From the NCBI RefSeq assembly GCF_010548305.1, contig NZ_JAAGLV010000018.1, positions 1 through 64,000 of the forward strand: a DNA stretch of 64,000 nt, read 5' to 3'. The DNA is from Streptomyces sp. SID13031. GTDB lineage: Bacteria > Actinomycetota > Actinomycetes > Propionibacteriales > Kribbellaceae. Under the pieces are notes generated by a model that was given only the letters and a program-made list of their open reading frames with translations, searched no databases and had not been told where the DNA came from. Shown in pieces: positions 41,642-49,643 of the stretch. Made by a program: the position numbers and the translations under genes. Position 1 is the stretch's first letter. Every line of letters starts with the position of its first letter.

Positions 41642-42550
41642 TCAGACCCGATGGTGATCGGGTAGGCGGTGACCGACGGAACAGGTGACAGTCATGGCAT
41701 CCCCGACGCCGGCGACGATGTCGGCGCAGCGCCAGGGACTTCCTTCGAGCCGGACGATTCGGGACCGGCCCAGCCTGGTGTGCAGAAGCGAACGCTGTGC
41801 GGTGAGCAACGGGCGGTAGGCCCGGAACGAGGTCCGGCGCGTCCACAAACAGCCGGCGCCGACCAGATCGTCCAGCCGGCCCAGCAGCAACTGGCCCAGC
41901 TGGACCGCGCCGACGAACGCGTCGATGAAGCAGACCTCGTCAGCACCGGCCCGGTCGTGCACAACCTCGAAGGCCGCTTCCGCTTCAGTGGTACTACGTG
42001 AGCTGACGCCCGTGAGTGCCACCGTGTGGCCCTGGTAGGGCGCTTCCTCCCCGACACCGAACAGCGACGGCAAGCGTTCGGCCGAGTCGACGTCGGCGAA
42101 GCTGCCGGCCCCGGTCGGCCGGACGACCTGGCCGACCGCCGTGATGTTGCCGACCGAGGCCTTGATGGACAGGTTGCCGCCGGGCTCGTCCGACAACCTG
42201 GCGTGCACCGGGAAGTCGTCGAGCGCCGCCCCGAGCGGCTTGGCCGAGGCCCGCAGATCGAGTGCGATCATCCGGGTCTGGCCGGCCGCCTGGGGGCTGT
42301 ACCGCGCGGCCACCAGGCCCACCAGGGCCTCGGTGACCAACGCGACGGCGTCCGTAGTACTGAGTTTGTCCCCGGTCACGGAGCCGTGACCGGCCAGCCT
42401 CGAGGCCTGCGCGTCGTGACGGACCTGTACCTGGCCGATGATCGGCCCGGTGTTCTTGTAGCCCGTTCCGAAGTACCGGCCGGCCGCGGGGCCGAGCGCA
42501 TCGTCGATGGACTGCCAGTGGTCCGTCGGCAACTGCGCGGTATTTGTCAT
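41642..42550 (-). CDS. AvrD-family protein 1
   Basis: 302 aa. DDALGPAAGRYFGTGYKNTG and LSTTDAVALVTEALVGLVAA at the N-terminus, CFIDAFVGAVQLGQLLLGRL with CLWTRRTSFR later, and VGHRLP at the end align with Pseudomonas AvrD and with the second copy at 47129. AvrD directs joining of a beta-ketoacyl chain to a xylulose-type sugar to give syringolides. This copy is shorter and more divergent than copy 2. The ATG overlaps the exporter stop (ATGA). Confidence 0.8.
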   Translation of the reverse strand: MTNTAQLPTDHWQSIDDALGPAAGRYFGTGYKNTGPIIGQVQVRHDAQASRLAGHGSVTGDKLSTTDAVALVTEALVGLVAARYSPQAAGQTRMIALDLRASAKPLGAALDDFPVHARLSDEPGGNLSIKASVGNITAVGQVVRPTGAGSFADVDSAERLPSLFGVGEEAPYQGHTVALTGVSSRSTTEAEAAFEVVHDRAGADEVCFIDAFVGAVQLGQLLLGRLDDLVGAGCLWTRRTSFRAYRPLLTAQRSLLHTRLGRSRIVRLEGSPWRCADIVAGVGDAMTVTCSVGHRLPDHHRV

Positions 42551-44004
42551 CCAGCGACCTCGGCCTCGGCAACCTGGACGGTCTCTTCAGCCTCGGGGGT
42601 GGTGCTGGCAGTGGTACGGGGGACCTTGTAGAGAACGGCGATCAAGCCGGCGACGACCGCCAGTGCGAGGGCGTCGACCAGCAGGCCGGTCTTCACTCCG
42701 CTCAGGATCCCGTCGGTGGTGGCACCCGCGGTCGCTCCGGCCGTGATGGCGATCGCGGCGAGGATCGGCGTACCGAGGGTGAAGGCGACCTGCTGGGTCA
42801 TGGCGCTCAGCCCACCGGCCAGGCCCTGCTCGCTGTCCGGGAGGCCCGAGGTCACGGCCACGGTGTAGGAGACGATGGCGAGGACGTGCCCGAAGCCGCC
42901 AAGAGCCGTCGCCACCAGGATGTGGACGTAGCCGGCCGCGAACGAGTGGCCGAGCAGCACGAAGGTGGCAGCAGTCGCCCCCTGCAACAACAGTCCGAAG
43001 ACGAGGGTGTTGCGGGCGCCGATCCGGTTGATGATCTTGGCGGCGACCATGCCACCGGTGAAGGCGCCGGCGCCGAGGACCGCGAAGGCGATCCCGGTCA
43101 GGAAGGCCGAGCTGTCGAGCACCCGCTGCAGGTAGATGGTCAGCAGGAAGACCTTGCCGCTCTCCATCGAGAAGGTGAGCAGGCCACCAAGGTTGCCGAG
43201 GGCAACGGATGGCCGCTTGAGCACGGCGACCGCGGCGAGCGGGTGCGGGGAGCGCGACTCGATCAGCCAGAAGAAGCCGAGCAGCACGGCGGCGGCCACG
43301 AGCAGGACCCAGACCTGGGGTGAACCCCAGCCCTCCGCCTCGGCGCGCGAGAAGCCGAGCACCAGGGAGAGCAGGGCCAGCGAGATGGTGACGGCGCCAG
43401 GGAGGTCGAGCTTCTGCCGGATGGGCTCGGAGGATTCCTTGATCAGCGCCGGGGCGAGGACCAGGACGAGCAGGCCGACGGGAACGTTCAGGAAGAAGGT
43501 GAAGCGCCAGCCCAGCAGCTCGGTGAGCACTCCACCGAGGACCGCGCCGACGGCGAAGCCGAGGGACAGCAGCGCGCCGTTGAGGCCGAGCGCCTTGTTG
43601 CGCAGCGGGCCTTCCGGGAACGAGGTGGTCAGCAGCGCGAGGGCAGCCGGGGCGGTGACAGCCGTCGCGACGCCCTGCAGGATGCGGGCGAGATAGACCA
43701 GGTTCGGCTCGTTCGCGAAGCCGCCGATGGCCGATCCGACGGTCAGCAGCGCCATCCCGATCAGGAACATCCGCTTACGGCCGTAGTAGTCGCCGATGCG
43801 GCCCATCAGCAGCATCAGGCCGGCCGCCGAGAGGGCGAACAGGGTGACGATCCAGGAGAGCTCGGCAGGCGTCATGTCCAGGTCGTCGCCGATCACCGGC
43901 AGGGCGACCGTGACGATCGAGAAGTCCAGGGCGAACATGAACTGGGCACCGAGCAGCAGGCACATGATCAGCCGCTGCCGGCCGGTGAGGGTTTCGGTGG
44001 TCAT
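42547..44004 (-). CDS. MFS exporter, DHA2 (14-helix) type
   Basis: 485 aa with about 14 membrane helices. Motif A-like GRIGDYYGRKRMFLIGM, motif C-like NGALLSLGFAVGAVLGGVLT and LDFSIVTVALPVIGDDL of the drug-efflux DHA2 family. It probably exports the operon's product or gives self-protection. Sits between the MBL-fold and AvrD genes, coupled to AvrD. Confidence 0.9.
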   Translation of the reverse strand: MTTETLTGRQRLIMCLLLGAQFMFALDFSIVTVALPVIGDDLDMTPAELSWIVTLFALSAAGLMLLMGRIGDYYGRKRMFLIGMALLTVGSAIGGFANEPNLVYLARILQGVATAVTAPAALALLTTSFPEGPLRNKALGLNGALLSLGFAVGAVLGGVLTELLGWRFTFFLNVPVGLLVLVLAPALIKESSEPIRQKLDLPGAVTISLALLSLVLGFSRAEAEGWGSPQVWVLLVAAAVLLGFFWLIESRSPHPLAAVAVLKRPSVALGNLGGLLTFSMESGKVFLLTIYLQRVLDSSAFLTGIAFAVLGAGAFTGGMVAAKIINRIGARNTLVFGLLLQGATAATFVLLGHSFAAGYVHILVATALGGFGHVLAIVSYTVAVTSGLPDSEQGLAGGLSAMTQQVAFTLGTPILAAIAITAGATAGATTDGILSGVKTGLLVDALALAVVAGLIAVLYKVPRTTASTTPEAEETVQVAEAEVAG

Positions 44005-44073
44005 GGGATCAGGTTGACGTTTCGGCGTGATCCCATCCAGAGCGTCCTCATGGGGGTACTGCGTACTACCTGG

Positions 44074-44862
44074 CTAACCGTCGAGCGGGTGCCAGGCATT
44101 GTCTGCCGTCGTACCGAACACCACGTCGGCGAAGTGCACGCCTGCGCCCACAACGCCGGGCTGGCTCAGGTATTCGAGCGTTTGCGCGCGGGACTTCACC
44201 GAGCTGGACGGGTCGGCCTCGAAACAGGAGTTGAGCTCTGGACGCGCGACCTGGATCGGGCTGTGCATCGCGTCGCCGAAGACCAGCAGTTGCTCGCCGC
44301 CCCGATCGATCAGGTACGACGTGTGGCCGCGGGTGTGCCCCGGCGAGGCCAGTGCCGTCAGGCCGGGGAAGATCTGCTCGCCGTCGGACACCCCATGGAA
44401 GCTCGACGGGGCCTCGAGCACGCCGGCCAGATGCGGCCGCTCGGTCAGGCTCGTGCCGGGCCAGCCGGCCATCGCCCAGCCGGTGTGGTCGTCGTGCAGG
44501 TGGGTGAACAGGACCGCGTCCACGTCGGCGAAGGCTTCCGTATGGTCGGCCAGGCCGCCGCCGGTGAGCTCGCCCAGGGAGGGATGCGACTGCTCGCGGG
44601 ACAGCTTGCGCGGCCCGTAGCCCGCGTCGATCAGCACGACCCAGTCCGGCGTACGGATCAGCAGCGAGCCGATGGATCCGGTCAGGTAGCCCGACGGGGT
44701 GAGCAGCTCGGGTACGGAGTCGAAGGCGACGAGGTCGGGAAGGGTGAACCACCCTTGCGGAGCAAGCTCCACGCGGCCGTCGGGCAGGTAGCTGATCTCG
44801 GCGTCGCCGAGCGTGATGGTCCGGTGGACCGCCGAGGCGGCCCACCGTTCGCGGGCGGTCAC
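44074..44862 (-). CDS. Metallo-beta-lactamase-fold hydrolase (lactonase-like)
   Basis: 262 aa from GTG 44862, overlapping the regulator's stop (GTGA). Metal site FTHLHDDHTGWA (His121, His123, Asp125, His126), SPGHTRGHTSYLI, FGDAMHSP and a C-terminal His in AGVHFAD. This fold includes AHL and other lactonases, so in a butenolide/syringolide-like operon it could open a lactone or act as a thioesterase on the ACP; both are inference. Confidence 0.88.
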   Translation of the reverse strand: MTARERWAASAVHRTITLGDAEISYLPDGRVELAPQGWFTLPDLVAFDSVPELLTPSGYLTGSIGSLLIRTPDWVVLIDAGYGPRKLSREQSHPSLGELTGGGLADHTEAFADVDAVLFTHLHDDHTGWAMAGWPGTSLTERPHLAGVLEAPSSFHGVSDGEQIFPGLTALASPGHTRGHTSYLIDRGGEQLLVFGDAMHSPIQVARPELNSCFEADPSSSVKSRAQTLEYLSQPGVVGAGVHFADVVFGTTADNAWHPLDG

Positions 44863-45713
44863 TCGGCTGCCAACGAGGCCAACGCGGACGCGGTCGGCGT
44901 GTGCGGCTTCGGGTGGTAGACGAAGATCCGGCGGTCGTCGTCGACGACGGGTCGCAGGACATTTGCCGAGAAGCTCATCCGGCCCACCTCCGGGTGGTCG
45001 AAGACGAGGTCGAGGTGCGGCGCAACGCCCACCACATAAGACTTCCAGAGGTGCTCGAAGACCGGCGACTGGGCCGCCAGCCGATCCACCATCGCGCCGA
45101 ACTCGGGGTCGCCCGCGAACCGCGCGGCCTGCTCGCGGAACTGCGAGATGAGCATCTTCGCGGTCGCCTCGCGGAACGGATACCGCTCGGCGACCTCCTC
45201 GTCGACGAAGAACCGCTCCAGGCAGTTCTCGCCGGCCCGGGCGCCGAACACCACCTCGCCCAGCCGGTTGCTGGCCAGGACCGTCCAGTACCGATCGACG
45301 CAGTACGCCGGGCGGTCGGCGATGCTGTCCAGCAACTCGCGCACGTGCACCGACTCGGGGCCCTCGGGCGTCGAGTCGGACGGGCGCTCCTGCCCGGCCA
45401 GGTCGAACAGGTAGTCGCGTTCGGCGTCGGTCAGGCGCAGCACCTTCGCCACCGAGGCGAGGATCTCGGCGGACACCGAGATGTCGCGCGCCTGCTCCAT
45501 CCACGTATACCAAGTGACGCCGACGTTCGCCAGGACCGCGACCTCTTCGCGGCGCAGTCCCGGCGTGCGGCGCCGGCGGGTCTCGTGCGGGAGACCGACC
45601 TCGTCAGGGGTGAGCCCTTCGCGGCGGGCCCGGAGGAAGCCGGCCAGCTCGGATCGGCGATAGCGATCAGAACTGTGCCCCCGGGCAGCGGCGGCAGCGT
45701 CAACTGCGGTCAT
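44859..45713 (-). CDS. XRE-family regulator with MmyB-like ligand domain
   Basis: 284 aa from ATG 45713 with GGAG seven bases upstream. HTH: ELAGFLRARREGLTPDEVGL, RRTPGLRREEVAVLANVGVT, WYTWMEQARDISVS. The C-terminal MmyB-like PAS-type domain has DRPAYCVDRYWTVLASNRL and HPEVGRMSFSANVLRP; related domains bind fatty acids and occur in the methylenomycin cluster with furan signals. It lies inside the operon, hinting at product- or acyl-responsive control. Confidence 0.9.
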   Translation of the reverse strand: MTAVDAAAAARGHSSDRYRRSELAGFLRARREGLTPDEVGLPHETRRRRTPGLRREEVAVLANVGVTWYTWMEQARDISVSAEILASVAKVLRLTDAERDYLFDLAGQERPSDSTPEGPESVHVRELLDSIADRPAYCVDRYWTVLASNRLGEVVFGARAGENCLERFFVDEEVAERYPFREATAKMLISQFREQAARFAGDPEFGAMVDRLAAQSPVFEHLWKSYVVGVAPHLDLVFDHPEVGRMSFSANVLRPVVDDDRRIFVYHPKPHTPTASALASLAAE

Positions 45714-45828
45714 GTGCGGCTCCTGTCCCCCCAGCCATCGGACCGTTCTGAAAGGCGATGATCTCACGTAACCGGTTCCGGCCAAACACGATCCGCGAAC
45801 ATCTCATCACCGGCTGCTGACAGCGCCG

Positions 45829-46074
45829 CTAGGCGGCCTGCGCCAGCAAGGCACCGACCGCCGCGCCGGCCTGCGCGATCGTCTGGTGGCCGCCGAGCAC
45901 ACCCTCGGCGATCAGGACGCCGAGCTGCTTCTCCAGCATCAGCGCCAGCTCGAGCAAGGCGAGTGAGTCGATCGCGATGTCTTCGAAAATGGTCGACTCG
46001 GACACTTCGTCGGCCGGTACGTCGTACTTGGTGATCAGAATCTCGATGATTTTCGCGGTCACATCAGCAGACAT
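45829..46074 (-). CDS. Acyl carrier protein, AvrD operon
   Basis: 81 aa from ATG 46074 with GAGGAG upstream; longer frames are not ACP-like. Phosphopantetheine site Ser37 in EDIAIDSLALLELALML. Located 11 bases behind the KASIII gene. It would carry the beta-ketoacyl chain used by the AvrD-family proteins. Confidence 0.9.
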   Translation of the reverse strand: MSADVTAKIIEILITKYDVPADEVSESTIFEDIAIDSLALLELALMLEKQLGVLIAEGVLGGHQTIAQAGAAVGALLAQAA

Positions 46075-46085
46075 CAGATTTCTCC

Positions 46086-47129
46086 TCAATGGGCGGTGAG
46101 TAGTGGTACTGCGTTTTCGATCGGAAGGGTCAGTTCGGGTGACAATGCGGGCCAGCTCAGCGACGCCGATCCCCAGGTCGCGCCGCCGCCGAATGCGGTC
46201 AGCAGGACGCGGTCGCCGGCCTTCAGCGAGCCGCACGCGAACCCGTCGACCAGCGCCAGCGGGATGGACGCGGCCGACGTGTTGCCGACGCGTTCGATGT
46301 TCATCAGCGCCTTCTCCGGTGGCAGCCCGAGCTGCTCGGCGACGGCGCGGATGATCCGCACGTTCGCCTGGTGGGCGACCAGCCGGTCGACGTCCTCGAT
46401 CTGCCAGCCCGTCTTGGCCAGCACGGCCCGGGACGAGTCGGCCATCCGGCGGACGGCGGCGAAGAAGACCGACTTGCCGTCCATCCGGAAGTAGGTGTCC
46501 TCCTTCAGCAGCTGCGACCCGCTCGACCGCTGCTCGGCGCCGCCGCCGCGGATCGTGATCAGGTCGGCCATGCTGCCGTCGCTGCCCAGATCGAAGTGCT
46601 GGATCGCCCCGAGCTCGCCCGGTTCACCGGCCCGCAGGACGACCGCGCCTGCGCCGTCGCCGAAGATCACCGACGTCGTCCGGTCGTCGGGCGCCAGGAT
46701 CGTGCTGAACGATTCGGCACCGATCACCAGCACCCGGTCGGCGAACCCGGCCGCGATCGCACCGGCCCCCGCCTGCAGGGCATAGACGAAACCGGAGCAC
46801 ACCGCGGACACGTCGTACGCCGGTACGTCGGTCAGCCCCATCCGCGCGGCGACGGTCGGAGCCGTTCCCGGGCAGACGCGGTCCGGGGTCGTCGTGGCCA
46901 GGACGACCAGGTCGACGGTGCTCTGGCCCGAGCTCTTCATGGCCCGCAACCCGGCCTCGGCGGCCAGGTGGCTGGTCGTAGTACCGGGATCGACGACGTG
47001 ACGGCGGCTGATACCGGTTCTGGTGCGGATCCAGTCGTCCGAGGTGTCGAGGCGCTGGGCCAGTTCGTCGTTGGTGACGACGCGCGGCGGCACGCTGCCA
47101 CCGAGGCCACAGATGACCGCGGCGCGCAT
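46086..47129 (-). CDS. Beta-ketoacyl-ACP synthase III (FabH-like)
   Basis: 347 aa from ATG 47129, overlapping the AvrD-2 stop (TGATG). Catalytic triad Cys111 (VSAVCSGFVYAL), His253 (VAHQANVRII) and Asn283 (VGNTSAASIPLAL); DTSDDWIRTRTGISRRHV is the usual FabH N-terminus. With the adjacent ACP it can form a beta-ketoacyl-ACP, the expected acyl donor for AvrD chemistry. Confidence 0.93.
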   Translation of the reverse strand: MRAAVICGLGGSVPPRVVTNDELAQRLDTSDDWIRTRTGISRRHVVDPGTTTSHLAAEAGLRAMKSSGQSTVDLVVLATTTPDRVCPGTAPTVAARMGLTDVPAYDVSAVCSGFVYALQAGAGAIAAGFADRVLVIGAESFSTILAPDDRTTSVIFGDGAGAVVLRAGEPGELGAIQHFDLGSDGSMADLITIRGGGAEQRSSGSQLLKEDTYFRMDGKSVFFAAVRRMADSSRAVLAKTGWQIEDVDRLVAHQANVRIIRAVAEQLGLPPEKALMNIERVGNTSAASIPLALVDGFACGSLKAGDRVLLTAFGGGATWGSASLSWPALSPELTLPIENAVPLLTAH

Positions 47130-48106
47130 CACGAGCTCCGCGGTAGTCGGTGGGTGACCGCCGACCGGACGTTGATCCCGGCCACGTCGGCGAGCACGGT
47201 GAAGGTGCGCCAGGTGTCGTCGCCCATCTGCAGCAAGGCCGGATCGGCGAGCTCGGTGGTGACCGGGAGGTCCGAACCCCAAGTTTCCTTGGCCTCGGCG
47301 AGAGTCATCGTCGTCTGCCGCATCCACAACGTGTCGCTGTGCTGCCGCGGCACGCCGTCGAGGTCGTACATCATCACCTGCGCCATTTGCAGCGCGGTGA
47401 CAAAGGCGTCGACCATCGAAGCCGACGGCTGATAGGCCGCCTCCAGACCACCCGACGCCGCCGGACCGTCGCTGGACAACTCCAGCACCGCCGTGGCTCT
47501 GGTCTGATCCTGTACTTCGAGGTCGCGGATCCGCTGTCCGCGAGCCTTGAACCCGGCGCCGTAGTACCGGTCCTCGGGGGCGCCGAGGTCCTGGGCGGGC
47601 CACTCCCCCGGCGTCGGCGGGGCGAGCGCGGCCGGATGGATCACCTCGGACAGCACTCGCATCGCGCCGATCGCGGAGTCGATCACCGAGACCTCCTGGC
47701 CCGCTTCGGCCTTGACGCTTTTCCGCCGGGCGGTCGCCTTGAGGCCGACGAGGTCTTCCTGTGGCTTACCGCCGGCCGTGATCCGGACCTTGCGCAGCCG
47801 GCCCTGGGTGAGGATCGCCGGGTCCTGCCCGGGCCCGAGCAGACAGAGCTCGGCCAGCTGGGCGCCGAGGACCAGGGCGTCGATGGTGCTGAAGTGCGGC
47901 CGCAGATCGGTCCCGACGGCCTTCCTCGACCAGTCGCTCGGATAGCTGACATCCACGGTGGCCGAGGCCCACGGGACGTCGTCGGCGCAACCGGCCCGGA
48001 CCTCGGCCAAGTCATAGCCGACCCGGCGGAATCCCCGGCCGAAGAAACGTTGGGCCGCTGGTCCGAGAATATCCTCGACAGCGGGAAGGACAGTGTTCAT
48101 AGTCAT
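47129..48106 (-). CDS. AvrD-family protein 2
   Basis: 325 aa. It matches AvrD closely in motif order: EDILGPAAQRFFGRGFRRVG, VSYPSDWSRK, DLRPHFSTIDALVLGAQLAE, QEVSVIDSAIG, YQPSASMVDAFVTALQMAQV, SDTLWMRQTTM and THRLP. The protein is a tandem repeat: LGPAAQRFFGRGF at residue 15 recurs as LGAPEDRYYGAGF near 172. AvrD of P. syringae makes syringolide elicitors; here it heads the operon. The ATG MTMN is preferred, with GGGGGA eleven bases upstream. Confidence 0.85.
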   Translation of the reverse strand: MTMNTVLPAVEDILGPAAQRFFGRGFRRVGYDLAEVRAGCADDVPWASATVDVSYPSDWSRKAVGTDLRPHFSTIDALVLGAQLAELCLLGPGQDPAILTQGRLRKVRITAGGKPQEDLVGLKATARRKSVKAEAGQEVSVIDSAIGAMRVLSEVIHPAALAPPTPGEWPAQDLGAPEDRYYGAGFKARGQRIRDLEVQDQTRATAVLELSSDGPAASGGLEAAYQPSASMVDAFVTALQMAQVMMYDLDGVPRQHSDTLWMRQTTMTLAEAKETWGSDLPVTTELADPALLQMGDDTWRTFTVLADVAGINVRSAVTHRLPRSS

Positions 48107-48290
48107 TCAGATCAATCCCCCACGGATCAATGACCCCGCATTCTGATGATTAATACAACTGTTTAACCGGGGCCGAAACAATGCCTCCGGAAGGCCTTTC
48201 GAGTCAACGGGGCGGCGGGCTCGAACTGCTCAGCAGCGACTGTAGAGCATCGCGGCAGCCAGCCCGAGGAGTTTTGCAGAATTTACAATT
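48107..48290 (-). promoter_or_regulatory. Upstream region and putative promoter of the AvrD operon
   Basis: On the minus strand, TTGACT (48207-48202), 18 nt, CATTGT (48183-48178) precedes a leader of about 65 nt with an AT-rich stretch (TTGTATTAATCATC). GC is lower than in neighbouring genes. I see no tandem operator half-sites with confidence. Confidence 0.4.
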
Positions 48291-48440
48291 CGGCTACGCA
48301 CCGTCAATCACCAGCGCAATGCCGGCTGATTTTCCGTGGTATTTCCTGGACGATTGACCAGGGTTGATCACGGAGTCTGGGTCAAGCGCTGCATACAGCC
48401 GGGAGATTTCCACCCAATTGCGATCGGTAACACGCCCGAC
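48291..48440 (-). other. Possible remnant of an FAD-linked oxidase C-terminus
   Basis: The minus strand encodes NWVEISRLYAALDPDSVINP then GQSSRKYHGKSAGI and stops at 48294. LDP-x-G/S-x-x-NPG is the usual C-terminal end of BBE/VAO-type FAD oxidases. No upstream coding part exists, so if real it is a decayed tail. Confidence 0.3.
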
Positions 48441-48460
48441 CCGCAAAGTGCACTTTGCGG
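48441..48460. promoter_or_regulatory. Perfect 20-bp palindrome
   Basis: CCGCAAAGTGCACTTTGCGG is fully self-complementary. It lies in the 404-bp non-genic stretch between the AvrD operon and the MDR gene, 335 bp upstream of the AvrD-2 start. A dimeric regulator site or a stable cruciform are both possible. Confidence 0.5.
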
Positions 48461-48465
48461 CAATA

Positions 48466-48503
48466 GACGAGGCCCCCGGCGAGTGTTCGCCGGGGGCCTC
48501 GTC
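48466..48503 (-). terminator. Strong hairpin terminator of the MDR gene
   Basis: GACGAGGCCCCCGGCGA and TCGCCGGGGGCCTCGTC form a perfect 17-bp stem with a GTGT loop, 7 bp after the MDR stop codon at 48511. No T tract follows, as is common in high-GC actinobacteria. Confidence 0.75.
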
Positions 48504-48510
48504 GTCCACA

Positions 48511-49560
48511 TCAGGAGACAGTGACCGTGATCTTGCCGCCGACCAACCCGTCTTCGAGGTCACAGAGGGCCTGGGGAGCCCCCGTCAGCGGCACGATGCT
48601 GTCGATACTCGGCACCACCTGGCCGGCCTCGATCAGCTCCTTCAGCACCTCGAGGTCGGTCGCCGTCTCCCGCGCGAGCAGGCTGGTCATCCGTTGCCGG
48701 ACGAAGGGTGACAGCAGCCGCGCCCTCAGCTGCCGATCCGTTCCACCTGCTATGGGACCGCCGCCCTCGCCCCCCGCGATGACGGCGGTCCCGGTCTTTG
48801 TGAGTGCCCGGCGCAGCCGCTTCAGCGTCGGGTTCCCGGCCAGATCGATGATCAGGTCGTAGTGGACGGTGCCGTCGGCGAAGTCCTCGTTGGTGTAGTC
48901 GAGGACATGGTCGGCGCCGAGCGACTTGACCAGCCCGAGCTTCGCAGTACTGGCCGTGCCGGTGACCTCGGCGCCGAAGGCCTTGGCCAGTTGGACCGCG
49001 AAGCTGCCGACACCTCCGGACGCTCCAGTGATCAGCACCTTCTGACCCGCCTGGATCCGGCCGCCGTCACGCAACGCCTGCAGTGCGGTAGTACCGGAGA
49101 TGCCGCAGGCCGCGGCCTGCGCGAAGCTGAGGCTGGCCGGCTTCGTAGCCAGCTTGCCGACCCGCGCCACGGCGTACTCCGCGAAGGTGCCCTCGCCGAT
49201 CCCGAACACCTCGTCGCCCTCGGCGAACTTGGTCACCCCTTCGCCGACGCCGACCACGCGACCCGCTAGCTCGCGGCCGAGTACCGGATTCCTGGGCCGG
49301 CGCACGCCGAAGACCAGCCGGAGCAGGTACGGCTTGCCGGTCATTAGGTGCCAGGCGCCCCGATCGAGCCCTGCCGCCTCGACCTGCACCAGCACCTCGC
49401 CCGCCGCCGGCGCGGGTCGGGCGATCTCGGCCACCCGCAGTACGTCCGCCGCGCCGTAGCTGTCCCGCACGACCGCGCGCATCTTGCCGTCCGCCCGCAT
49501 CCGCCCTCGCACCCCGTCCTCCCCCGTGGTCGACAGAGTGCCTTCCCAACCGTGCGCCAT
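48511..49560 (-). CDS. MDR-family NAD(P)H:quinone/zinc-less oxidoreductase
   Basis: 349 aa from ATG 49560 with GGAAGGGG about eight bases upstream; other in-frame ATGs at 49587 and 49482 exist. NADPH site VLITGASGGVGSFAVQLAKA, substrate region LRLVFGVRRPRNPVLGRELA. No structural or catalytic zinc ligands, so it belongs to the quinone-oxidoreductase branch. Divergent from a TetR gene with operator repeats between. Confidence 0.88.
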   Translation of the reverse strand: MAHGWEGTLSTTGEDGVRGRMRADGKMRAVVRDSYGAADVLRVAEIARPAPAAGEVLVQVEAAGLDRGAWHLMTGKPYLLRLVFGVRRPRNPVLGRELAGRVVGVGEGVTKFAEGDEVFGIGEGTFAEYAVARVGKLATKPASLSFAQAAACGISGTTALQALRDGGRIQAGQKVLITGASGGVGSFAVQLAKAFGAEVTGTASTAKLGLVKSLGADHVLDYTNEDFADGTVHYDLIIDLAGNPTLKRLRRALTKTGTAVIAGGEGGGPIAGGTDRQLRARLLSPFVRQRMTSLLARETATDLEVLKELIEAGQVVPSIDSIVPLTGAPQALCDLEDGLVGGKITVTVS

Positions 49561-49590
49561 CGCGTTGCCCCTTCCCCCGAGCCTCATCTT

Positions 49591-49623
49591 ACTAAGTACG
49601 GGGAGCGTATCGTACTTAGTACG
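49591..49623. promoter_or_regulatory. TetR operator repeats between MDR and tetR
   Basis: ACTAAGTACG (49591-49600) and CGTACTTAGT (49611-49620) are perfect 10-bp inverted arms separated by 10 nt. The right arm is also half of CGTACTTAGTACG (49611-49623), itself a 13-bp palindrome. Located between divergent starts 49560 and 49644. Confidence 0.7.
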
Positions 49624-49643
49624 AAACTGCTATCGTCCGTCCA

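Noticed and set aside
41642..42550. AfsA-type butenolide synthase
   Set aside because: The motif order and the HRLP end match AvrD and its second copy far better than AfsA; only the general idea of a ketoacyl-sugar condensation is shared.
44014..44919. Plus-strand frame of 301 codons
   Set aside because: Antisense shadow of the metallo-beta-lactamase-fold gene, whose HxHxDH motif lies on the minus strand.
48336..48524. Small plus-strand gene in the AvrD/MDR gap
   Set aside because: It contains the 20-bp palindrome and the terminator stem and has no ribosome site or conserved features.
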